Positions 1 to 13,000 of a stretch of DNA of 64,000 nt are shown here, one piece after another. A program made the translations under genes and the position numbers. The notes beneath the pieces were generated by a model that saw only the letters and a list, made by a program, of their open reading frames with translations, ran no database searches and had not been told where the DNA came from. The stretch comes from Romanomermis culicivorax (Eukaryota; Nematoda; Enoplea; Mermithida; Mermithidae), in the NCBI GenBank assembly GCA_963922205.1, contig CAWUHX010000157.1, positions 501,001 to 565,000 of the forward strand, in the 5' to 3' direction. Position 1 is the first letter of the stretch; the number at the start of each line of letters is the position of its first letter.

Positions 1-739
1 ACTTTTGGGAATTTGTGAATTTTCTTCCCGTTCCTTGTAGATAAGAGCTCTGGCCATCTTGTGGATAACATTGGGTTCAAAGGTATAGTGGGGGACATCT
101 GAGAAGCCAAGAAAATCTCGTCTGAGAAACCCTAGAATCCAAAGGTAAGGAACAACATGGTGGGATACAGGGCATCCGATCTGGGGTGAAGGAGCTTCTC
201 AGTCTCCAGCATATAGTCAACAGGGTCGCAAAATAGCTGGACCCTCACGAAAATTCATGAGCATGGGGAATAGTGTCCCAGACCCACATGCAAGACATGC
301 AGGTTTTCAGGATGCAATGTTTGGGCATAAAGCTTATGAATCAGGCATTGCTGAAAAAAGGTGGGGTATTTTTCGATATGAGAAATGAGAAATGCCTAGC
401 ATCTGTACCTTTAAGACAAACATATCAGCCTCCTTCTGTCTTGCCATGCCATAGGCAGCTCCACCTAAGTACAGGCCAGGCCAGTCATTGTCGGCATCAA
501 AGCAGATGGCAATGGTGTGGTTGTTGTTCAAGTGATTGAAATAGGTTAGCCAATTGCTTCTGGTAGTGAATAAAGCTTCAAGAAAGAGAGCTCCTATGTC
601 CAGATAGGTGAGTTTGATATATAGGGGGAGGGTTTTGGTTTCTGTATTAAAGAGGACAAATGTGGTAGTTTGGTATTTGTGGAGGTCTGATGTGGAAATG
701 GACTCCTTATCAAAACAGATGAGTGTATAACCCCTAATG
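1..739 (-). pseudogene. Decayed two-exon fragment of an unrecognised gene
   Basis: Read on the minus strand, a coding-like frame runs from about 739 down to 409, then a 58-bp GT-AG intron (408-351), then a second exon from 350 to the window edge. Typical stretches are IAICFDADNDWPGLYLGGAA and DVPHYTFEPNVIHKMARALI. Exon 1 joins exon 2 in phase 0. The second exon keeps one frame throughout but has in-frame stops at 257-255 (TGA) and 134-132 (TAG), which suggests a pseudogene or a dead repeat copy. No family was recognised. Short unrecognised introns around the two stops remain an alternative. The 5' end abuts the hairpin at 713-764, and the 3' end lies outside the window. Confidence 0.5.
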
Positions 740-764
740 TTTTGGGTTATACACTCATCTGTTT
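713..764. repeat. Perfect 21-bp hairpin with 10-nt loop
   Basis: Positions 713-733 and 744-764 are exact reverse complements separated by 10 nt. Arm 713-733 continues the coding-like frame of the minus-strand fragment, while the outer arm does not, so the outer arm looks like a local snap-back copy. It is not followed by a T-run, so it is not a terminator of the usual kind. Confidence 0.85.
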
Positions 765-1159
765 TAGAAAATATAAAGAATAAAATTTAGAAAAATAAAA
801 TCTAGAAAAAAATTCTCAGTTGTAAACCAAAAAGAAACAAGAAATTTGACTTTGGATGATCATTTTCCTCTGAGACTTTCACAGGAGGCACAGGTACACC
901 ACATTATAGTGAGCTAAAGCCGATACTTACAAAATGCTCACTTGTAGTATTCCCTAGGCATAGGCTTAGAGATGAAGCGAAGCATCCCAAGGGTGCGAGC
1001 CAAGTTACGTCGGTGTATGCTAGGCACCTGTCCCATAAATTTAGTCATAAATTGCTATTTTCGATACAAGAAGTTCATCATCTGTCGATATTTAACGTGT
1101 AGTTTAGACAATGCAGTTCACATTCTGAAGCATATATTCCCAGTTTTTTCCTAATTAAT

Positions 1160-1490
1160 GCCAACATATAGTTGTAGTAGTCTAACATACAACATTCCAC
1201 CTGTAATATTAATGTTCCAGCCAATATATAGATTCTTCCATTGTTGTTGAGTTCTAATCTGGATGGTTACACCTACCCTGACATTGGCCTGTGGTGGGAC
1301 AGATTCAGTGCTACCAATGAAGCCCTTCAACACTGGTGTGGCCATACCATGAGCCTCCCTGTTCTTCCAAAGGATGGGTTCTGAACCCTTCCATTCCTGT
1401 CGAGCCTTGGTTGGGATGGTCAATCCTACCCAGACATCAGCCAGTTGTGGGACAGCTCTGGTGTCACCTGGGAAGTTATTCAACATGGCG
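1160..1490 (+). repeat. Dispersed ~210-bp repeat, about 1.5 units
   Basis: It shares recurring blocks such as acatacaacattccacc, tggttacacctacc and ggtgggacag with repeats at 4.27-4.63, 36.13-36.51 and, inverted, 44.82-45.14 kb. The longer open frame on its minus strand follows the repeat and does not resemble a known protein. Positions 770-1160 and 1490-1800 show nothing else recognisable. Confidence 0.6.
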
Positions 1491-1804
1491 GATATTTCCA
1501 TACAGTATAAAGTTCAGCGTTTGGCACTTTTTTCCCTAAAACTCAAAAATTATTCAAAAATAGTAATTTTTGCCTAGAAAAATGGTGTGAGAAATTGTTT
1601 ATGGTGTGATAAACTGAGAAATTAGACATTTTTGACTTTTTTTTTGTTGGCCCTACAGATACAATATCAATAGGCGTATGACTGGCAAAACGTCGTCAGC
1701 CATTTGAAGGATGATTTCTAAGGAGTTCCAGCAATTCATACAAATCATAGGTGTGTCATGAAATATTTGATACAACAATCATTAAATAGTTCAATATGAA
1801 AAAA

Positions 1805-1965
1805 ATGAGTATGAAAAAAATGTCAGGCAGACGCCAGCCTGTGGAATGTGGCCTCCACTAGGCGGTAAAAAGCACCCGAAAGCGTCTCTCATATAAGGTG
1901 GGCACTTATATGACCATATAGTTTTGTGAAGCCTGCCTTTCCGGCTATAGGAAATTAGGTAGGTG
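1805..1965 (-). repeat. Dispersed repeat, copy 1 of 3
   Basis: The reverse complement carries ggaaaggcaggctt, tatatggtcatataa and gtggaggccacattcc, the same order of blocks seen on the plus strand at 6850-7030 and 28630-28775. It ends near a ggtacacctacct motif shared by all copies. It is probably a SINE or MITE fragment; its class is not resolved. Confidence 0.55.
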
Positions 1966-2220
1966 TACCAGCAAAAATTAGAAAAAAAATTTACAGGCCA
2001 ATGCGAATTTGAAAAATGAAAAACTGAAAAGTTTGTAAACGAATGTGGAGTTATAAAGACAATGCTTTTTCCAACAAATTTATTCGAAAGCTTCTTCAAA
2101 ATCGCAATAGAAGCCCACCTAACAGATCTGTCACTTTAAACACATTCTCAATCAAACACAGAATGATAAGGCCCGAATATCAGATCAGTCATTATTCACA
2201 TCAATCATCAGTGTTATTTT

Positions 2221-2625
2221 GCTAAAGCCAGGTTGCAATTTGCAGCTTGGCGAAAATATTTGGCTGCACAGATAAATTTTTAGTTGCTCAGTCTACATCT
2301 GATAAATTCGCCTAGTTTCATCAGAAAAATGATTAAAAGTTACTTCCCTTGCATTTCGTTCACTCCGCATCATTTCCAGAATTTTGAAACTGAATTTTCT
2401 GAGTTTGGCAGGAAACATCAAAAGGCTCGCTAAAGTAACTTGTTGGGCGCCTAGCGCCAAAAATTTCGATCTCGAAGCCTTTTGAAACGATGGAAAATTA
2501 TTTTTTCAGCATATCCTTCTGTAATTACCAATGATCAATTGTGATGTCTTGTGCCTCTAATTTCTTTGGAGCCAATCCGAATTTTTAGGAGCCATGGCTT
2601 TTAATTGGTTTAAAAAAATCTTCTA
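2221..2625. mobile_element. Possible degraded hAT-like MITE fragment
   Basis: The 2570-2620 stretch reads, on the minus strand, as agccatggctcctaaaaa followed by a second tggctcc. This resembles the subterminal ggctcctaaaattttag blocks of the 8-bp-TSD element at 37516-38597. The left end is not clear and no target duplication was found. Confidence 0.25.
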
Positions 2626-2999
2626 CGATGACATCCATATTCCTGAACACGCCTATCAATCTATAGGTTGGAACCTTTGCTCACGTTAATGTTCTGACCT
2701 ACTTTAGTCGAAACAGATAAGCGGAAAGGGTTTAATATCTCAATATGTTAAGTTATCAGGACAAGTTGCTCAGTCTGAGAATGTTGAAATATGACAAGAC
2801 AAATGACAAACATAACAACGCTCATGATAAGAACAAAAAACCAAGAATGAATTTATCACAACATTATCAGTAAGTGTAATCTTCAACATTGTGAAGCATC
2901 AGGAAGTTTTGAACTCCAAATGACCTTATCTTGAGAATAACTTTGTAAAACTAACAATTTTGAACTGAGGACTGTTGGCACCTGACTACAAACTATACA

Positions 3000-3370
3000 A
3001 ATAGTACGTGTAACCAGGCCCCATGATCAGGGAGGTCGGACGACTTTTCTGGTGCCAGGGCACAATGATTCCCAGAAATATCAGGGGACGGGCCACTGAA
3101 CGAAAAAAGTTAGATTTTTTAATAACAACGATTAAAAAAGTCTTTTGTCATAAAAATATAAATTTTCATGCTGTGATGCGCCGAGAAAATTGACCTTTTT
3201 CAATATTTTTTGTTCAAGAAGTCACATTCATTTTCAGTTTTTTTCCACCCAAGAGTATGGTGGTCCCTACGACTATCAAAACGCTAACCGTTGGATTGGA
3301 AGATCCGTCGCATAATGGCTAGATATATGACGGAAGATTTTTGGCGGGAGAGCTTCCTATTGAACTTCCC
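3000..3370 (+). repeat. Dispersed repeat, arm A copy
   Basis: It starts near ccccatgatcagggaggtcg and contains cgacttttctggtgccagg, a run of tttttcaa-type words and a gactatcaaaacg block. The same order appears at 14655-15030 (inside intron 6 of protease copy 1) and inverted at 46135-46500, which is its palindrome partner. Class is unknown. The flanking 2625-3000 and 3370-3890 stretches show no gene. Confidence 0.55.
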
Positions 3371-3889
3371 CTCAAATACATGTATGCTCCAAACTATATT
3401 GAATCAGGAACTGTCCGCCACTGAAATCCCAGGAGTTTATCACTTTTATACTTGCTGAAATCAGGAACAGTTGCTGATGGAACTATCATTAAATCGGCGA
3501 TAGCCAGCCGAAATTCTACAAAGTCGGCAACTGTTGGTGACAAAAATCCTAGAATTTTTCTAATTCTAAATTAGGCTTCAGTTACCAATTAAACTAATTG
3601 GCCTTTAATTGGCCAATAAACATAAAAAAAACAACTACGGATAATAATTGGCATTTAATCTATACCATCATAAATGAATCAAACTAGACATACTCGTTTT
3701 CTACATCTCACATAGAAAAGTTTTAGTCGAATAAATTGCTGTATGAAAAATATGAAAAATATTAGGCATTTCATATGGAATGTTATACTCTAACGCCTAG
3801 GTTGTTCATCAAATGAACTGATATGGGCGAAGCGACAAATTGTCGACATGATTTAACATACAGGACAGAAGACTAATCAATCTTTTATT

Positions 3890-4021
3890 TACCAACGTGG
3901 AGTTAGCTAGGCTTGTAAGGCTCCAGCTAGGCATGTAAGGCTCGTTGATAGCTATACCGTTTAAATGGCTGCACAGTGCAAATTATTTTCATTTCACTGA
4001 ACTGAATGTGTTTTCATCGAC
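3890..4021 (+). promoter_or_regulatory. Conserved upstream block of protease copy 1
   Basis: About 130 bp before the start codon are well conserved with the mirror region upstream of copy 2 (45472-45605). The block includes two tandem ggctNgtaaggctc-like words and accgtttaaatg, the only weak TATA-like candidate. Conservation here stands out against the poorly conserved introns, which is why I call it regulatory or 5' UTR. No transcription start can be fixed from sequence alone. Confidence 0.4.
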
Positions 4022-7000
4022 ATGATTTGTGCTTTCATCATCACTTATTTTGTGGCTTGCTTGCCATTGGGCACGTCGACACCCCGAGTGAGTGGTAGTT
4101 TTCTGTTGAAGACAATTTCTGCTTATTCATTAGAAACCTTTTCAATGCCAAATGATACGCTTAGGACACCAAAATTTGAATCCAAACATTTTACTCTTGA
4201 CTCTGAGTGGACATGAGTTGTCTGGTTAGCATTTCATAGAGAAGTTTTTTCAAATATTGATGATTTTGTTCTATGATAACATACGACATTCCACCCATTG
4301 CATGTTCCATCTGATCCATAAACTCCAAACCTGGTCATTTTTGTTGAACGCTGATCAGGATAGTCACACCTACCCTAACATTGACCAGTGGTGGGGACAG
4401 CTATGGCGCCAACCAGGAAGCCCTTCAATATTGCTGACCATACCAAGGGCCGCCCATTGCTCCAAAGGGAGATATGTTGTATGACAACATACAACATTCC
4501 ACCTGTAGGATTCATGTTTCATCCAATCCACAGGTTCTGAACCTGGCCACTGAATGGGATGGTCAGTCCTACATCAACATTGGCCAGTGGTTGGACAGCA
4601 CCAGCGCCGGCCAGGTAGCCCTTTAACAGTTCATGTCTGCAGTCCATAAAATATCTCAAAAGCAGATTTTCCACATCTGCCTTATGGAATCCACACCTTT
4701 GAATCTGAGCCCACCCGTATCAGCTCCGTCAGACCCATCTGTTTGAGGACTCATTCAAGTAATTCAACTATCACAATTTAGATTCCGAGAGATGACAATG
4801 ACCGAGTCAAGCGGGTCATCGGTCCACATATGGAAGAAAGCCATTCGGCGAAACCTTGGGTAGTGTTTTTGATGCACGATCGGAATTTATGTGGTGGATT
4901 TTTGCTGGATCCTAGGACGTTGAACTTGTCAAATATCGATTTTCCTTTGCCGCCTGAAAATTCGTCGGACATAGTCGTCACGGCAGCACATTGCGTCTTG
5001 AAAAAGTAGGCTAATGAACACTGTTTAGTGTCAAACTTGCCCTGAGCTCGTACGAAAGTGGAAAAATACACTATTTCGGTATTATGGCTCGAGTAGTATG
5101 GAACTACAGCCTTATAAAAGGGAAAACTGAGATATTTTTCCGTTTAAAAATGATTTTCAAACTAAAAATCATCAGGGCTAAAATTTTCAGTGACAGAAAA
5201 CTATTTCATTATCCACATGATCAATTGTGAATCATTTCAGTTCGGATGATTTCTGATAAGTCCAAGATTCATTTTCTAAGAGATTCGATTTTTTGTTCTA
5301 TTGACTTACAATAAGTAGAAAATCAAATCTGAAAATGGAATATTTCCCGTAGTTTTAAATGCTGAGTATCACGGAAGCATTCATTCTGCATAGAGGTCAA
5401 AATTCACTTTGCTACGGTAATCCAAGTTTTGGAATTTTCAAATTTAAAAGCTTTTTTTGATCTGTATACATGTTGGAAGTATGGAGATGAAAAAGATTAA
5501 CTCTAGCCAAATCCTCATAACATGCAGAATACTATGCTCTATATGTAGGCTTCAATCAGTGTTACCAACTTCTGCGTTCAAAATCCCCAAAAAAACCCCC
5601 AATTTTGGGAAAAAACCCAAAATTTTCAAAACGTATATGTATGGAATAATGCTCAATTTAGCATAATTGTATGATAAAACAACACATTCTTCAAAATTTT
5701 TATTCAAATTTCATCCAAAACTTCATCGACTTCATTAGCACACACAATATCATCATTATCATTTTCAAACTTTTTAAAATCATACATTTTTACATTGAAG
5801 TTTTTCAACATTGACTGAGTTACATTCATGGAAAAACAACTTTCACCATGCAGAGCTAAACAATAACGAACAGTCAAAATTCGCTCGAGCATTTCAACAT
5901 TCATACGATTTCTCAACTTATTTTTCACTACATTCATAATCGAAAAAACTCTTTCGACAGCAGTGTTCGAAAATGGAAGGCACAGCATTGACAATGTAAA
6001 TCGCGATATATATTCATACCGATTTCTTTTCCTTTGGGCTTTCTGAATTTTGGGTCGCTTCTGTTCCGGAAAATCATCTGACCCAGATTGGTTGCTGCTG
6101 TCGTCAATATGAATAGGACTATGAGCACTATCTTCGTCCAACATTACGTTATTATTAATCTTAAAACAAATAGCATAATATTATCAATTATACTGTTTTT
6201 CTGCGATGCCACATCATTTTCTTAATAGACGTAATGTATGAGCCTAAAATGTTTTTCCTAATTTTCAAAAAATTCTTAATTCCCTAGAAAACGCGGAAAA
6301 ACATCGGAATACTCGATAAATTCTCGATAATTAGGAAAGAGTCCAAAAAATCTTCATAGTTGCAAAAAAATATTAGACTAAAAAAGGAGAAAAAGCACTA
6401 AAGAAAAATGGTGATGATGAATGATACTTTGTAAAAAATACAGTATTCTACTTTAAAAAGTAATTATTACTTGCTGAACAGAATCCCCAAAAAAACCCCG
6501 AATTTAAAAAAAAAACCCCGAAGAAAACCCCACACTATGTAAAACCCCAAAAAAAATCTCAAATTGAAAAGAAAACCCCAAATTTTGGGGAAAAACCCCG
6601 CAGTTGGCAATACTGGCTTCAATAAGGCATTCTAATGCAATACTTTATACTTTCTATGCTTTTTTAAAGTTCTGAAGAGGAAGTCTAAGTAAACTGTAAA
6701 ATACTTCGAAGCCTGTTTTGGGCACCTACCCCTAGAATGCCAAAGAATTTTTCTCTAGATTTCTTCAGACATTAATGTTCAACCCTTTGTCTTAGAATTT
6801 CAATCAGACGGATGAAATTTCATCACGACCTTGAGATAAATTTTATTCTATTTTTATGTACCTATTCATAGAGCTGGAAAGGCAGGCTACACAGGGCTTT
6901 ATGGTCACGTAAAGGCCCACCCTACATGAAAGGCGACGTTTGGGTGCTTTTGCCTCCTAGTAGAGGCCACATCCCACATGCTAGCTTCTGTCTGACACGG

Positions 7001-10000
7001 CAGGACGTCTTCAGTTACCTACCTACGAATTAAATAGGCCCATCTCCTAATTTTCTGCAACATAGGGCCAAGATTCTAATGGGACTGAAATGAAAAGCTG
7101 TGTCCGCCCAACCAGCTACTAGAAAAGATGGAACCTGGTTCCGGAGACTGATATTTGGAGGCAACTAACACTAAGAATGTATCAGGTGGCATGCTCTGAA
7201 AATATCGGATCCATGTCCAGGTACACAATTTTAAGAATATGGGGTACAGGTAGGGGTCTGGGTCCAACAAAGTGGTCAGTTAATTTCGGGTGTGTTCCGA
7301 ATCTGGGTACTTAGTACATCTTTAGTAGCCATTAGACTAACATGGTCCTCACATCTTTTCTTCTTATTTTCTGTGTAAAAGTGGATCCTGTTTTCTCAGA
7401 ATTTTATTTGTGTTATGTTTATATCTCTGCTTAGGTCAAAAGACGTCAGCAATATAACTCAAGTCCTATTGGCTTGTACTCAATCGACTACTGTAGGTCA
7501 CTCAAAGGAGCTTCCTATTAGTAATCAACTAAACACAGTGCAACAATTCTCAAGCAGAAATAAACACAACTTTCAGTTGCTATACAGCAACTGGAATCCA
7601 ACAGCTTCAACCTGAAAAACTACCAGAATACTCCAGAGAACCTTACCCAATAGTTCTCGTAAAAGTCGGGGATGTGAGACGCTGCTGCAGTTAAATATAT
7701 GTGGCTCAATATAAAAGTCGATAAATGAACACCACTTGGCCGCCCCACTTTACTGGCGTGAAAATAACAATAACAAAGGATGACGGACAGGTGGCTCGCA
7801 CAAAATAACATAAAATTATGAGAAATGATCACCATGTATCACATATTGCCTTATAAAGGCAGTCATGCCCACATAATGACGCCTTCTAGCCATTTTCACA
7901 ATTTGCATGGATGGGATGCCTGCTACCGTAAGTGCATCCCCAACATTTGTCATGGATTTATTCATATTCGAAAACATGTCTGGATGAAAATTCAGTGTAT
8001 GCAGATCTCTACAGCTCTCAAAATGCTAAGCAAATCAGAATGAATTTTTAAAACAATATGTTCGTTATTAGTGCCTACAGAAATGGAGAAAAATCTACAG
8101 CATTCTACAGGAGATGCCTGGTAGTTGGAAATGGTTTTTAATTAACTTTTTCAGCTTTTTTTCACTTCTTGGTGGACACTCCAAAATAGCATAGAAAGTC
8201 TAGAGCGTAGAATTCGAAACACTGTTTTAATTGAATTTCGGAAGGGTTACTGTGCATGTAAAGCTACATACTACATGCGATTTTAAGGATGATTAATTTC
8301 TAACTTATCATAGTCGAATATCTCACAATCTGGGTCTTAAGTGGTCATTCAGATAGATGGTCAGTTATTATCTCCCAACTCACCTCAAATCAAACGTTTA
8401 CTCGTTGTTGAACAAAATTGTTTTCTATTTTTTCTAGAGAAATAAATGTCACACTCTATAGTGCCGTGCTTCCGAATTCGATAACAGTGGCTTTTGGCAT
8501 GCACAATGTGTACGATAAATTTCACAAAGAAATGAAATTCGTGGGGCAATCTATCAATATTATCGCACACGAAGAATATGAATATAGATTTCGATCTTCC
8601 AAGGACATTGCTCTGATAAGGCTTAATGCATCAGTTCCATTCGGCCCGAACATTCATCCCCTGCCTATATCTACACATAGTACTGCTGACGTTGAGGATT
8701 GCATGCTAACCGGTTATGGGCCGGATCCTAACAAAGAAGGTGGGACTATCATGTCTATGCCTCATTAAAGCTCATGCAATGAGTGTCTTTCTGTATCGTG
8801 ATGTCCAAAAAAAGCTTTTTACAAAGTTCAGACTAGATTAGTCAAGATTGATCAATCGAAAACTTTTTTGTCAGGTTCCTGAGCAGGAAAAGAATGACAA
8901 TAGAACAGTTGATGATTTAAAAAATTTGGATAATTTCTGAAATTCCTAGCAGTTGCAAAGCATTGACATCAAACATCCTTGGAGTTGTAGGGAAGAACTT
9001 TTAATATCAGCTTTTGTGATTAATCTTGAATGAGCGCTTGTATACCTCTTACATGTCAATTTAAATGTAAGCCAGTCTTACTGAAGCTTTGTCTAATTTA
9101 TGTGCTGAGGCTGACTTATCTGAAATTAGCATAACTTTATTGGTATATTTATGCATACGAGTCGAACAGCAAGTGAAGTACACTTTAATTGCAATGATTT
9201 AACATGTTTACTTAAGCTACTACTTAAGCTGTATCTCAGCTTGAGCCTGAGCATCTTAATGAAATTTGGCTCTGATGTTCAATACACCTGTATATGCCGA
9301 AACTTTGGCAACTGCTGCCATTTTGAAGTAAATGCAGTGTCCAGCAGGACAATTTGTGTAAAAATCTGACAGTATAGCCATTGCAATTTTTCAGTTGAAG
9401 AAGGGAGCGGCACATTGACCACAGCTAACCTCACCAACGAAGCTGACGTAGATGGTACAATGCAAACTCTGGCAGTCACTTTCAATGATTCCAGGTCAAC
9501 GGAGGTAGATTTTTTAAATTCTATCCTTTGCAAAAGTCCGACAAATACTGCCTCTATGCATATAGTTTTACATACATATTGTACAGGTATACATCATTTA
9601 GATCTGTGCTTCGGGGAAATACATGATAGTCAAAGAATTGCTGACTTTAGTCTTTGCATAGGTCAGGTTCTTAGTACACAATCAATTACTGTGACACACT
9701 CCAGAAGGTTTCTATGAGCGAAAGTCACTGCAGTGCAACAATCAGATGAAGCAAAACCTTTAGCCACATTATGAGTAACTCGTAGCATAAAGAAGCATGC
9801 AAAGTTTCCCCAACCTAATTTATTACCACTTGTCAGGGTCTAAGTTCTTTAAAAGAAAACTAGGTAGGAGTACTGTAAGGATAACACAATTTGATATGCA
9901 GGTATTTGGCCCCTGAATACTTAGGTCCTTGGGTAGTTTAACAAGTGGATTTGTAATTTTAAGATTTATTGGAAACTTATCAAATTTAATATACACTAGT

Positions 10001-13000
10001 ACATACTTGGAAATAAATAGGGCGTGAACCTATTCTTCGGGTACTGTTGGCGGTACATATTTATAATATAATAACAATATAGAGAAAATGAATAATATAA
10101 GTAAATTGACGAAATAAACTGTTTTAATGATATGAAATTGAACTGACGATACTGAACACAAACTGAACCGAACACTGGACTATGAACTGAACTAGAATGG
10201 ACTGAACAGAGGATAAGAGTTACAGGCTCTTATATACAGCTTTTCATGCTAGATTGGTTTAATTAACTTCTGCTATCTTGTCTTTTGATTAATGTTTGTT
10301 TTTGTTTATTTCACACCATATGTGTGTGCTCTAGCAGGAGCAAAGGTTACTGTATTTTTATCTAAGAGGTCTAGGCGATTATTTGCCTCTTTTGACCCAT
10401 CTGCTTCCATTTCTGGTAGTTCATCTTGTTTTAGGAGGCCTGTGTTTAAGATCGGCCATAACTCCCATTTATTTTATACAACATATATTTTTGAACCCTT
10501 AGAGGATTCCATATGGTCGGAACCTTTTGATACTTACTTTGTACAGTATTTTTATTTCACACTGAACCGATATTTCAAGGTTCATTAGGTTTATAAGTTA
10601 TCTTTTGAGATTAGGTTTGCATGATTGATAATATTTTCAGTTTGGTTCCATATGTGCAAAATTTAAGTGAAGCGATAAAAATTAAGATAATAATAAAATA
10701 ACTACAGTAGGATTTGACTTGAATCGCGAAATTTACATGCTTTTCTGACAAACACTACTAAAATTCATGTTTGGATTTTGGCTTTTGCTTGACACACTCC
10801 ACATAAGGAAGTAGTCATTAGGTTAGATGTTCAGTAAATGTTTACATTCGTCCATAAGATAATTCTTCAGTCCCCTCATGTTGGCTCCTAATTCGGCTTA
10901 TAAGGAAAAAGATGAATAATAAAAATATGTGAATCTCCATTTCATTCCAGTGCACTGAACACTGTAGATGTTCTTGGAGGTTTACTGGGTCTATTTACCT
11001 TGGGCAGAAATCTGGGTGCCACCTGGCAGATTTTTTTGAAATGTAGAAGTAAACTTTTCTTGGATAAATTTTGACAACAAATATATTAAGCATAAAATAA
11101 ACATGAATTTAAAATTTCAGAGTGTCAATTCCTCTGACCTTCGGTCCTCTATTTATCATTATTTCATTTCTAAAATTCTTTTTTGCTAAAGTAGGTTCAC
11201 TTCTCATTTGATAAACAAATTTTTCAAAATGGTTTGTGCTACATTATTCTTGGTACTAAAAACAAATGGACAAGGATGTTTCACATAGCATTGTACAGTC
11301 ATCGTTTGGCACTGCTTGTCATTTTTTATTCATTCAGAGATTTTGTTTAGTATGTGTGCCGGTTTTGCATTTTGGCTTCTCTGATTCGTTACCATTCTGC
11401 AATTAGTATTGTGGTATTCTACGCCAACTGCATTTACTCTCAAAGTTCAGTTTTGGTATTAGTGTGTGGTCTGTTGAACTTTGGCTGTTCACCACAAGTG
11501 TGTTTTCCTCTTGGTCAGATTTTCTGCTTTATTTTCCTGGTAGGAGGTGTAGGAGGCTCGATCCCTTGTTTCTGTGTGTCTGTTGATAAGCCCTGACCTT
11601 GTTATTTCGTCCATTGTGGCATTTAATGTATTTTCTGACCTGTATTGTGTTTTGGTTAATAATAATCACTTCGTTTCTCAACCATCTCGGAAAGAGCAAT
11701 GTCTCGCTTAGTTAGTGTTCGTGGTAGATGTGAGTTTTCATCTCCCAAAAACCGATGCTAGGTAGCCAGGGTATACAGACCAGTTATAACAACAAAAATG
11801 GTTAAGCACTCTTGAAAGGATTGTATAAAGACCTAAAAATCTCATATAGAAATGCTTAAAATTATAAAGAAAAATTCCTGATTTTTTTCATTTGAACTTG
11901 AAAGAACACTGAGAAACATCTAAAAAAAAATTCTAAGGCATTATGATCGAATTTGTCTGAGTTCTGAGTACATGCACTCAAATTCGGACAAATCAGACAC
12001 AGCTACTACACAAAATGTCATTTATTATTTTTAGATCAATTGGTTGAATTTAGTAATCATATTCTGAACTAGTTTAGAGACAAAAAACTGTTACATACCA
12101 TTGTTGATTTTACCAAACTATCCATCATATTGAACTAACAATTTGTGATGGAATTTTCTCAGTTTTTAAGTTATTGACATTTTATTGAAAACAAATTATG
12201 ATGTCATTGGAAAAGATAGTGCAGACCAAAGTTTTGTTATCAAATTCTTGTTGAGTAGTATCACATGGCTGTATAGCTTTCACTTCCCTTAAATTGTAGG
12301 GCAAAAACACGAGTAAGCTGTCACTTTTGACGTCCATGACATATTCCACCCATGCCTATGATCTGTTATGCGCTTATTCCCTCACATCCTTTTTAACAGG
12401 GTGATTCTGGAAGTCCTATTGTTTGCCGTGTCAATGGAACAATGTTTGCCCATGGCGTCCATAGCATAGGTTATTTTTTTTCAAGACATGTCGAATATGC
12501 CAACCTATTCTTATTGAGCCCTTGGTTAAAGTCAAGCCTCAGTGAGCTATACAGTGAAGCTTTCTTCCATGAGAAACTTCATAGATACCTACGTTATGGC
12601 TTACAAAATTGGAACATGCCAATGAATGAACTGGAATATATCATTCAAAGATATATGGGATGCTTGCCCAAAGGATTGAAGATGAGGTTGGAAGATGAAA
12701 AGATAAGCAACTATGGAAAAATATGGGTGAACAACAGTCTGGCAGAATATGTTTTGGTCGAGGATGATGCATTCAATCCCCATGACTTAATTGGCTACAC
12801 TGTGGAGAAAAATGTGTATCATTGTGCAACAGCTTGCTTTGCGAAGAACAGCCATGGCTCATGTAGCTACCTTGTAGCTGAGAAATACTGTTTTTTCTCA
12901 GCAAAGAGACTGTCCTGTGAAGGCACCTCCTGCATTCAGTTCGGCAATGCTGAAAGCGTACATATATACTTCAATGGATCATTTCTTGGTGAGTGTTTTA

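Noticed and set aside
10292..10588. 98-codon plus-strand ORF in intron 4 of copy 1
   Set aside because: No motif and no counterpart in copy 2; probably chance.
12601..12783. Minus-strand ORF, also mirrored at 37113-37295 on plus
   Set aside because: It is the antisense shadow of protease exon 5, duplicated because the exon is duplicated.
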